A stretch of DNA of 36,454 nt from a virus, in IMG/VR virus record IMGVR_UViG_3300048044_000171, positions 1 to 36,454 of that record. One strand, written 5' to 3'. A program made the position numbers and the translations under genes. The notes beneath the pieces are model-generated. The model had not been told where the DNA came from and searched no databases. It was given only the letters and a program-made list of their open reading frames with translations. Shown piece after piece: positions 29,371 through 36,454 of this stretch; position 1 is the first letter of the stretch, and every line of letters starts with the position of its first letter.

Positions 29371-29747
29371 AGCCAGATGAATTATTAAAATATATCGGCA
29401 AGGAATATCACAAGTTGGACGCTGGCGGCAAAGCTTATGGCTGCATGATGCCGGTATATATGCTTTACCCAAATATTCCCCGCTATGACTGGCCGAAAGA
29501 AGACAAAACCTTTGCTGAATCTGTTTTATCACTGTTACAACGTCATGGTCACTCTGTCACCGAGGCTGATATACAACCTGGTGATGTGGTGGCCTTTCGT
29601 ATGCCTTTCGGTTTTCTGCACATTGGAGTATATATGGGCGACGATTGGATTGTGCATTGCATGACGGGCGAAACAATGGAACGGTGTAGGCTTAGCTATA
29701 TAACCAGGCGGCTGGAAGGCGTTTTTCGATGGGAGGTGATTGATTAA
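29367..29747 (+). CDS. Tail tip peptidase gpK-like (NlpC/P60)
   Basis: 126 residues. Triad candidates C26 (AYGCMM), H85 (FLHIGVYM) and H97 (IVHC) fit the NlpC/P60 cysteine peptidase fold. Lambda gpK-like proteins help tail-tip assembly and may cut peptidoglycan during infection. This form is short and lacks the JAB-type N-terminal domain of lambda gpK. Confidence 0.85.
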   Translation: MKPDELLKYIGKEYHKLDAGGKAYGCMMPVYMLYPNIPRYDWPKEDKTFAESVLSLLQRHGHSVTEADIQPGDVVAFRMPFGFLHIGVYMGDDWIVHCMTGETMERCRLSYITRRLEGVFRWEVID

Positions 29748-32700
29748 ATGGGTGCAGCAGTTTTAGGAGTGGTATGGCATGGTATAGTTGGATTGGTCAC
29801 CAGTTATGCGTTCAGCGCAGTGACAAACAAGCTATTTGGCAAGAAGACAAACAGTAGTAGCCCTACATACTCTATGGGAGCTCTTCAAACTCAGACCAAT
29901 TCTGACAGCGTTATGCCAATCATCTATGGCAGGGTAAAATGCGCTGGCAATGACCTTTGGCAATCCGATCCAGGTAATACGGTGCAAAGGCTTGTCGGGT
30001 TTGGAATTGGTAAGAACAAGGGAGTATCAGCAATTTGCTTAAACGATTTGCTAGTAATGCCAGGAGCAATTTTCACCATAAAGAATACTCAATATTCTGA
30101 TGCAAAGGTGTCTATTGGGGGCAATCAATTTAATTTATATACCCAGGGCCATTGGACTAATATTTTTCTAGTATCAAGTAGTTCCGCGCCACCCTATGCA
30201 AGCACAATTCAGGAACTTGTTGATCAAATACGAAGCTATTCCGGATGGGTAGTGGAAAATATAATCACTTGCTCCAATAAAGTGAGCGATTTGAACACGC
30301 TCAACGAGGTTGGTTGCTATAACTTATCCGTGAGCATAATCGTAGATGGTCTCCCAGGCTGCTCCTATACGGCTTACATGGGTGATGGTGAGCAGCAGAT
30401 TGATAGTCGAGTTACTGGGGCGACGCAGGAAGATAAGGCAAAATTAGTTGGCGGCCTTAAATATGATGCATATCTAGCCCTTACTATCACAGCCAGTGAC
30501 ACGATCAGCGGAAACCCAAATGCGACGGCTATATGGGATGGTCGCATTGTCCATATTTATGATACGCCAACTACCTATCACGAAGATTGGTCAGACAATG
30601 TGTGGTGTATTCTAGACTTAATGACCTCAGTTGATGGGTGCAATATTCCTATTTCAAATATTGATGTCCAGTCTTTTATCACGGCTGCAGCTTACGCCCA
30701 GCCAGCAGACGGATCCCGCCGGTGGTCCTTCAATGAGATACTTGATGAAAAGAAAAGTCGGCAAGACTGGTTGAATGAAATGCTGCTCTGTTTTAGGGCC
30801 TTCCGGACTTACCAGGACGGCAAGCATGGGATTATCCTTGATAAGCCGGAACCTGTTTCTCAAATTTTTATTGTTAAGCCTGATGAATCCATCCAGATTG
30901 ACTGGCAGGCGCTCAGTGAAGATGTTGAGCGAATCATTCTGAAATACCCCGACCCTGATTATGAGCGGCAGGCGGTTGGTGCACCGGCCACGATGAAGCC
31001 GCCTTTTCGGAATGCTACCTACAATCCGGATGGGACCCTATTATCAAATGGCACTCCGTTAAGTAAGACGGTTGAGGTTAACGGAATAACGAACTTTCTT
31101 CAAGCCAGCCAGCACAGCTGGTTTTATCTCAATCAAGCACAGACTTGTGGGGAGTATATAACCTATACGACAAATAAACGAGCTATTAACCGCACTATAG
31201 GTGATGTGGTGGGTATTTATAACCCGATTACGCAGGTTACTGAACCGGGGTTATCTTACAAACGCTACCGAATCATGGCCATGACTGAGCCGCAGGGGAT
31301 TAGCATTCAGCTTTATTGTCGCGAATATAATGAGGCGCTTTATACGGACCAGGCCGGAAGTGTCGCGCCTGTTGTCAATGTAACCAAACTGCCGAATCCA
31401 ACGCAAGCACCGCCGGATGTGTCAAATATTCAACTTGACCAGGTCTATTACCGGCAGAAAGACGGCACAATCGTAAGCTATATTACTGGTGCCTGTGACT
31501 TACCAGATTCTTTGTTATTTGGCAGCGCCTTAGTCGAGTACAGCGAAGATAACGGTCAAACTTGGAAATATAGCAGTACCATTACGAGGGGCCTATTTAC
31601 GATAGGCAATGTGAAAACGGGCATTACTTATTTGGTTAAAATCAAATCGGCCAGCAGGATGTCGTCCGGAATCTATTCAAACGGCGCATTATCAGGCCCA
31701 ATAACTATCACAGGGAAAGACTCCCCACCGTCAGACGTTCCCAGTATCACAGCCGTAATTGATCCGTCTGACAGCACGAAAATAACGTTGACCTGGCCAG
31801 CGGTAACAGATGTCGACCTCAACGGCTATCAGTTAATGGAGGCCAGCGCGATTCTAACTCCCACGCCGATCAGTGATACTCGGTACATTTTTACAGCCAC
31901 TCAAACCCGGCAGCATACTTTCAGCGTTCGCGCGATCGATAATAGTGGTAATCCATCGACTAACCCAGCGACGATTTCAAAAAATATAATAATCGAGCCA
32001 GCACAGGTTGCTGGTTTTTCTGTTATCCAAAAGGACGCCGATCATAGCCACGCCGTTATGTCATGGACGGCCAATACTGAAACGGATATTTCGTATTATG
32101 AGATTCGCCAGGGTGCCACGTGGGATGCTGGTAGTGTTGTTGCTACTCAGCTTAAAGCTACAAATTATGAATATATAATGAGCGCCGAAGGTAATTACAG
32201 TTTTATGATCAAAGCGGTTAATGTCTCAGGTCATTATTCGGTTGCTGCAGCAGTGGTCTCGCAGACGATTGTATTACGACCTCATGCGCCAGTTTCCGGT
32301 ACAATCACCCCTGACCCCCAAGATGCTACCACTTTGGTATTATCCTGGCAGCCTGTGACTGATACTGACTTATCGACTTATGAAATTCGCCAGGGAACAA
32401 ACTGGTCTGTTGGCACGCTGGTAATAGCAACGAAGGAAACTCAATATCGGTATAAATGCTCTGCAAGCGGCAGTTATAGCTTTATGATAGCTGCTAAAAA
32501 TGTAGCCGGGTATTATTCGACCCCGCTGAACTTGACATGCCAAGCTAACATTGAACCTCTTATGGTTACCGGATTTGCTGCGACTCAAACCATAGCAGAC
32601 CGCACAAAAGTAAGATTACTATGGAATCAACCGAATGCTCTTGATGTAGCGTATTATGAGATCCGTCAAGGTGCATCATGGAATGCGGCAATAGTGATAG

Positions 32701-34070
32701 GGCAACGCGTTACGGGTACTTTCTTTGACTATATTTTACCTGTAAACGGATCGGAAACTTTTTGGATATGTGCTGTTAATGTTGGTGGGGTATATAGTAA
32801 GACCCCTGCATCTATTACGGGGATCTACAACCTTGCTCCCGACTTTATCAGCAACCTCCAAATTGTACAAAATCCTAATGATCGCTCAAAGCTGACTATA
32901 AGCTGGACAGGAATAACCGAAAGTGACCTGCTGGAATATGATGTTTGCTTAGGTGATACGTGGGGTACCCCGTTTACGGTTAAAGAAACTTCTTTTATCT
33001 ATCCAATTAGCGCCAGCGGAAACTATACATTCAGAGTAAAATCTAAAAATACAGGCGGCTATTATTCGTCAGAGGTTTTCGCAAGTGGAACGTTTCAAAT
33101 AGAGCCTGCTGATGTTATTGGATTATCAGCAATGCAGAACGGGAAAAATGTCATGCTAACATGGGCGAAGTCGGCAGATAATGATGTGGTTGGTTATGAG
33201 ATTCATCAAGGAAATTCATATGATAATGGCTCAACTGTTGCCAGCGGAGTAACATTAGCAAATTACACTGTGCCTGTTGATACCAATAAACTATATCAAT
33301 ATTATGTCAAAGCAATTAACAGCTCTGGACATTATAGCGTCAATGCCGCTTCGGTGACTATCACAGTAGCCGACTTGCCACCCATTAATGTTATCGCAAG
33401 TTATGACGAGATCGCCTTGAAAACTGGCACAAACAGTAATACCGTTTTTGGAGCATCGACTTTTACTTTTGCAACTCTCGGCGGCAGATTTAGCGATTAC
33501 CCTACGACAAGATTTAGTGATATTGGTGGGACAACGGTATTAAAACTTGCCCTTAATGGGGCGGTTTATTTTTCCAGTGGCACATATACCTGCCAGCGGA
33601 TTGATGTAGGCTCAATAATCACAGCCAATATCTCGGCAGTATTTCAGCCGTCTGTTTTATTGCAGGGAGGAGTCACAGCCAATTTACAATTCAGATATTC
33701 GCAAGACGGAACTAATTTTACGGCATGGCAGAACTTTGTGCCTTTACAAGCAACATTCCGCTATTTGGATTTCCAAGTGCTGTTGGCTACGACAAATACG
33801 GCAATCAGCCCAGAGGTCAATCAGTTTACCATTCGTATTGATGTACCCGATAAGGCGACATATGGAAATGCCACAATAGCGGTAGGCGGCACAACAGTTC
33901 CATACGGCTACACCTATTATAATCAGGCTCACCCCTTACCGATGGCCATAGGTGCGGGGCTGTACGCTCAGATAGTCAGCATTGGGCTAAGTAGTTTTGT
34001 CTGCAAGGTAGTCAATACAGCAGGAACAGATGTAGGTGGGCCAATATCGTGGACTAACAATGGATATTAG
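29748..34070 (+). CDS. Central tail hub / host-specificity protein (gpJ-like) with FN3 repeats
   Basis: 1440 residues. The N-terminal 550 resemble lambda gpJ hub domains (MPIIYGRVKCAGNDLW, then WSFNEILDEKKSRQDWLNEML and the FRAFRTYQDGKHGIIL strand). From about residue 600 to 1190 there is an array of fibronectin type III-like domains; five copies share the motif (Y/E)YEIRQG-W at roughly 782, 877, 968, 1062 and 1148. The last 250 residues form a beta-rich receptor-facing end (GRFSDYPTTRFSDIGG). Such proteins contact the receptor at the outer surface. The largest gene in the window; ATG 4 nt after the gpK stop. Confidence 0.88.
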   Translation: MGAAVLGVVWHGIVGLVTSYAFSAVTNKLFGKKTNSSSPTYSMGALQTQTNSDSVMPIIYGRVKCAGNDLWQSDPGNTVQRLVGFGIGKNKGVSAICLNDLLVMPGAIFTIKNTQYSDAKVSIGGNQFNLYTQGHWTNIFLVSSSSAPPYASTIQELVDQIRSYSGWVVENIITCSNKVSDLNTLNEVGCYNLSVSIIVDGLPGCSYTAYMGDGEQQIDSRVTGATQEDKAKLVGGLKYDAYLALTITASDTISGNPNATAIWDGRIVHIYDTPTTYHEDWSDNVWCILDLMTSVDGCNIPISNIDVQSFITAAAYAQPADGSRRWSFNEILDEKKSRQDWLNEMLLCFRAFRTYQDGKHGIILDKPEPVSQIFIVKPDESIQIDWQALSEDVERIILKYPDPDYERQAVGAPATMKPPFRNATYNPDGTLLSNGTPLSKTVEVNGITNFLQASQHSWFYLNQAQTCGEYITYTTNKRAINRTIGDVVGIYNPITQVTEPGLSYKRYRIMAMTEPQGISIQLYCREYNEALYTDQAGSVAPVVNVTKLPNPTQAPPDVSNIQLDQVYYRQKDGTIVSYITGACDLPDSLLFGSALVEYSEDNGQTWKYSSTITRGLFTIGNVKTGITYLVKIKSASRMSSGIYSNGALSGPITITGKDSPPSDVPSITAVIDPSDSTKITLTWPAVTDVDLNGYQLMEASAILTPTPISDTRYIFTATQTRQHTFSVRAIDNSGNPSTNPATISKNIIIEPAQVAGFSVIQKDADHSHAVMSWTANTETDISYYEIRQGATWDAGSVVATQLKATNYEYIMSAEGNYSFMIKAVNVSGHYSVAAAVVSQTIVLRPHAPVSGTITPDPQDATTLVLSWQPVTDTDLSTYEIRQGTNWSVGTLVIATKETQYRYKCSASGSYSFMIAAKNVAGYYSTPLNLTCQANIEPLMVTGFAATQTIADRTKVRLLWNQPNALDVAYYEIRQGASWNAAIVIGQRVTGTFFDYILPVNGSETFWICAVNVGGVYSKTPASITGIYNLAPDFISNLQIVQNPNDRSKLTISWTGITESDLLEYDVCLGDTWGTPFTVKETSFIYPISASGNYTFRVKSKNTGGYYSSEVFASGTFQIEPADVIGLSAMQNGKNVMLTWAKSADNDVVGYEIHQGNSYDNGSTVASGVTLANYTVPVDTNKLYQYYVKAINSSGHYSVNAASVTITVADLPPINVIASYDEIALKTGTNSNTVFGASTFTFATLGGRFSDYPTTRFSDIGGTTVLKLALNGAVYFSSGTYTCQRIDVGSIITANISAVFQPSVLLQGGVTANLQFRYSQDGTNFTAWQNFVPLQATFRYLDFQVLLATTNTAISPEVNQFTIRIDVPDKATYGNATIAVGGTTVPYGYTYYNQAHPLPMAIGAGLYAQIVSIGLSSFVCKVVNTAGTDVGGPISWTNNGY

Positions 34071-34081
34071 GAGGTGGTCAC

Positions 34082-35233
34082 ATGGCATATAACCCATTAC
34101 TTCCGGCAGATAACGATTTTATATCAGCTGGGCCTAGTGAAATACGTGCAAATAACGAAGGACTTAGAACCGGGCGTGTAGTTGACGCTGCAACAGTCAT
34201 GGGGGTAGCTCCTGGCAATACTGCGGGGGCAATTCCTCTGAATAATGGGGCAGTGAATACCAATCTTAATGCTGATATGGTTGATGGCAAACACGCCTCT
34301 GATTTAGCTTTAGTAGGGCATACGCATACTGATGCAACGGAGACTTCTGACGGGTTTCTGTCTATCTCCGATAAGCAAAAACTTGACGGCGTTGCCGCAG
34401 GTGCTCAAGTCAATGTTCCGGCATTTGCTAACGTATTATCCGGTGGAGTAACTGTACAGGCAACAAGCACCGGGGGAACAGTAGAACTTGCTCCAGGGAC
34501 AAATATTTCTATAACCCCGGATAATGTTAATAAGCGTTTGACGTTTTCGGTCAGTGGCAAGGTTGCGAGTGCGGCGAGTGCTGACACCGCGGCGGCTTGT
34601 ACAGGGAACTCTGTAACATCAACAAATGCCACTAATCATATTGCCGCAACGTCTGGCGCTCACGCTGCTAGTGCTATTAGCGGATTGTCCGCAGTAGCTA
34701 CAAGTGGAAGCTATAATGATCTGAGCAGCAAGCCTGCGTCACTTCCCGCTAACGGCGGAACATCTGCGGCCTGCTCTGGTTTAGCGGCAACAGCTACGGC
34801 ATTAGCAACCGCGCGAAATATCAATGGTGTAAGCTTTAACGGAACAGCAGACATAAATATCACACAGGTTGGCGGTAAAAATATTGCAACAACAGATCAA
34901 ATTCCCGCTGTAGCTACTGATTATGTGATATCCCAATCTCTTGGCGTTAACGGATATAAAAAGTGGAAAAGCGGACTAATTGAGCAATGGGGATATATTG
35001 CACCGATAACAGTTGGCGGAGCTAATGCGAACACGATAGCGGTCAGTTTTCCTACACCTTTTCTCACCGCAGTTCACAATGTCGTTGCTGGCATTGCTAA
35101 TTCAACGAATCAATCAGGTCAAATGGCATCCAATGCTTACAACTGGTCATTAACTGGTTTTACTTTTGAGTTTTATAATCCCCAAGGTAACAATAATACA
35201 GCAGGTGGCACTTATACTGCCAAGGGTTACTAG
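34082..35233 (+). CDS. Tail fibre / receptor-binding protein
   Basis: 383 residues, ATG after AGGAGGTGGTCAC. The N-terminal region is followed by collagen-free beta-repeat motifs (HTHTDATETSDGFLSISDKQK, typical of phage fibres) and Ala/Thr/Ser-rich stretches. The C terminus (YKKWKSGLIEQWGYIAPI, NWSLTGFTFEFYNP) resembles the gp53-like fibre head. It probably attaches to the hub encoded just upstream. Ends before a terminator. Confidence 0.85.
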   Translation: MAYNPLLPADNDFISAGPSEIRANNEGLRTGRVVDAATVMGVAPGNTAGAIPLNNGAVNTNLNADMVDGKHASDLALVGHTHTDATETSDGFLSISDKQKLDGVAAGAQVNVPAFANVLSGGVTVQATSTGGTVELAPGTNISITPDNVNKRLTFSVSGKVASAASADTAAACTGNSVTSTNATNHIAATSGAHAASAISGLSAVATSGSYNDLSSKPASLPANGGTSAACSGLAATATALATARNINGVSFNGTADINITQVGGKNIATTDQIPAVATDYVISQSLGVNGYKKWKSGLIEQWGYIAPITVGGANANTIAVSFPTPFLTAVHNVVAGIANSTNQSGQMASNAYNWSLTGFTFEFYNPQGNNNTAGGTYTAKGY

Positions 35234-35243
35234 AATGGTGTGA

Positions 35244-35270
35244 AGACGCATAGGAGGCGTCTATTTTTAT
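35244..35270 (+). terminator. Terminator between fibre and lysis genes
   Basis: AGACGC (35244-35249) and GCGTCT (35257-35262) followed by ATTTTTATT. Six-base stem; likely leaky. Confidence 0.6.
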
Positions 35271-35286
35271 TTGAGGAGGGCGAGGC

Positions 35287-35544
35287 GTGGAGATAAACTT
35301 AGGCAATTTAGTGCAACTTATTACGATTGCCGTGTTTGTTGGTGCAGGAATCAATCTTATTGTTATTAAGCCGCTTGGTAGCGCAATTACGGCATTAAAA
35401 GATACCATCCTTGATCTAAAAAATGCCATTGAAAATACAGAAAAGGCTAGGCAGGATATGGATAAACGCCTTGTAAGGGTGGAAGAAAGTACAAAATCAG
35501 CACATCATCGAATTGATGGAATAGAGGGAGGGCTAAAGCATTGA
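35287..35544 (+). CDS. Small membrane protein of the lysis cluster
   Basis: 85 residues, GTG start after GAGGAGGGCGAGG. An N-terminal hydrophobic helix (LVQLITIAVFVGAGINLIVI) is followed by a long charged coiled coil (LKDTILDLKNAIENTEKA...). The shape recalls XhlA-type lysis accessory proteins, with a reversed order of anchor and coiled coil. Overlaps the next gene (TTGA). Holin accessory or spanin-like role possible; not established. Confidence 0.65.
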   Translation: MEINLGNLVQLITIAVFVGAGINLIVIKPLGSAITALKDTILDLKNAIENTEKARQDMDKRLVRVEESTKSAHHRIDGIEGGLKH

Positions 35545-35876
35545 AAAACAAATTTCTCATATTTTGCAACTGGGCACAGGCTAATTGGCTTGCGCTTGTT
35601 ATTTTCATGGTTGTCTTGATGCTCTCGTTCTTGTGTCTCGTGCTTGCATCGTGGATCATAGGATATTGGTGTAACGCACTTTATGGCACAAAATTCGAAC
35701 TGAATTCCTGCTGGACGGGTGTGGGCGTGGTTGTAACAGGACTGGGAGGCGTTGCAGCTCTTGCAAAAGCGGCTTGGACAAAATATGGCACGGACAGCCA
35801 ATTTAATTCGCCAGCAGGCATGCATCCAGCACAAGATATATTAAAAAATATGCAAAGTGAGGTTATGAAGAAATGA
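35541..35876 (+). CDS. Holin candidate
   Basis: 111 residues with a TTG start after GGGAGGG. Two hydrophobic helices, about 17-42 (LALVIFMVVLMLSFLCLVLA) and 57-78 (WTGVGVVVTGLGGVAALAKA), and a soluble C-terminal tail. Position directly before the endolysin and two-helix form support a holin. No closer family assigned. Confidence 0.65.
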   Translation: MKNKFLIFCNWAQANWLALVIFMVVLMLSFLCLVLASWIIGYWCNALYGTKFELNSCWTGVGVVVTGLGGVAALAKAAWTKYGTDSQFNSPAGMHPAQDILKNMQSEVMKK

Positions 35877-36454
35877 AAGGGATTGATGTATCAGAGCACA
35901 ATGGCACAGTAGATTGGCAGGCTGTGAAAGATGGCGGATATGAATTTGTAATTATTCGGTTGGGATGGGGAACCAGACACCTTGACGGGAATTTTGTAGA
36001 TAATGTTAATGGGGCGCTAGCTGCTGGTTTGAAAATTGGCGTATATTATTACAGTTATGCGCTTGATGTGGATGACGCCGAAGTAGAAGCGCAATTTGTG
36101 CAGGAGACATTACAGGAATCCGGTATAAATCCGGAATTAGGTATTTGGTATGACATGGAGGATGCGGACGGCTATAAAGAGCGAAACGGCATGCCCAGTA
36201 ACGAAACTATCACGGCAATGTGCTCTGCTTTTATTTGTGCGCTCAATGAAGCTGGTTATTCATATGTCGGAATTTATGCTTCATATTCGTGGCTAACAGA
36301 TGTAATCGATACGGCGCAGTTGGCCGACTATGTACCTTATTGGAATGCACAATGGAGTAGGAGCAATGATTTTCCCCAGGCGAGAATGTGGCAGTTTACG
36401 GATTCGTTGGATATTGGTGGACAGACATTTGATGGCGATGAGTATTACGAATAA
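35873..36454 (+). CDS. Endolysin, GH25 muramidase
   Basis: 193 residues cleaving the glycan strands of peptidoglycan. GH25 signatures include GIDVSEHNG with D5, VIIRLGWG, GVYYYSYA, IWYDMED (D94 and E96 as likely catalytic acids) and a closing MWQFTDS. Starts 4 nt inside the holin gene end. The sequence reaches a stop at the window edge, so the enzyme is a single domain without a cell-wall binding module. Confidence 0.95.
   Translation: MKGIDVSEHNGTVDWQAVKDGGYEFVIIRLGWGTRHLDGNFVDNVNGALAAGLKIGVYYYSYALDVDDAEVEAQFVQETLQESGINPELGIWYDMEDADGYKERNGMPSNETITAMCSAFICALNEAGYSYVGIYASYSWLTDVIDTAQLADYVPYWNAQWSRSNDFPQARMWQFTDSLDIGGQTFDGDEYYE

Noticed and set aside
1-36454. CRISPR arrays, tRNA or rRNA genes, insertion sequences
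   Set aside because: No regular direct-repeat arrays, cloverleaf sequences or transposase genes were found on reading either strand.
1-36454. Phage attachment sites (attL/attR)
   Set aside because: The window begins at the integrase stop codon and ends at the endolysin stop, so the prophage ends are probably outside it and no terminal repeat can be compared.

Overview
The window is a nearly complete temperate siphophage genome (prophage), running from the stop codon of a leftward tyrosine integrase (position 1) to the stop codon of a GH25 endolysin (36454). Gene content points to a low-to-medium GC, endospore-forming Firmicute host: ImmA/IrrE-type peptidase, ArpU/RinA-like late regulator, DUF4373 replication protein, PBSX/SPP1-type terminase, portal and connectors, strong GGAGGTGA ribosome sites and many TTG/GTG starts. 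The tail tip, however, is lambda-like (gpM/gpL/gpK/gpJ-type genes), the arrangement expected for a diderm Firmicute such as the Negativicutes (Sporomusa/Pelosinus relatives). The host assignment is inference.

Layout. 1-2937 (leftward): integrase, a membrane protein, ImmA/IrrE-like peptidase, CI-like repressor. 2936-3323: divergent control region with five 9-N2-9 operator-like palindromes and a sixth inside the Cro-like gene. 3094-10211 (rightward): early genes, a Bet/RecT-family recombinase, a DUF4373 replication protein, a G39P-like helicase-loader candidate and a DUF1064 nuclease. 10212-10670: gene-poor region with structured repeats and a leftward terminator. 11031-12338: ASCH protein, small genes, late regulator. 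12376-15614: accessory island with a candidate small RNA, a DUF4145 protein, a two-gene module resembling lambda RexA/RexB in architecture, and small genes. 15890-24477: packaging, portal, capsid, connector and tail tube. 24532-34070: tail assembly chaperones (with a clear -1 frameshift site), an inserted secreted-protein gene, tape measure and tail tip. 34082-36454: fibre, two membrane proteins (holin candidates) and endolysin.

The most unusual observation concerns regulation. Six accessory (moron-like) transcription units, three in the island, two on the opposite strand within early regions and one inside the tail operon, are each preceded by a motif of the sigma-H class (AGGN, 17-18 nt, GAA). 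The copy at 25112-25139 matches the Bacillus subtilis sigma-H consensus at every defined position. This suggests the cargo genes are read from the lysogen by a stationary-phase/sporulation sigma factor, independently of the lytic programme. The second is the two-gene soluble + four-helix membrane module at 13483-14797, a good candidate for an abortive-infection system. The third is a compact candidate RNA at 12391-12576 with its own extended -10 promoter, complementary ends, a C-rich anti-Shine-Dalgarno stretch and an intrinsic terminator.
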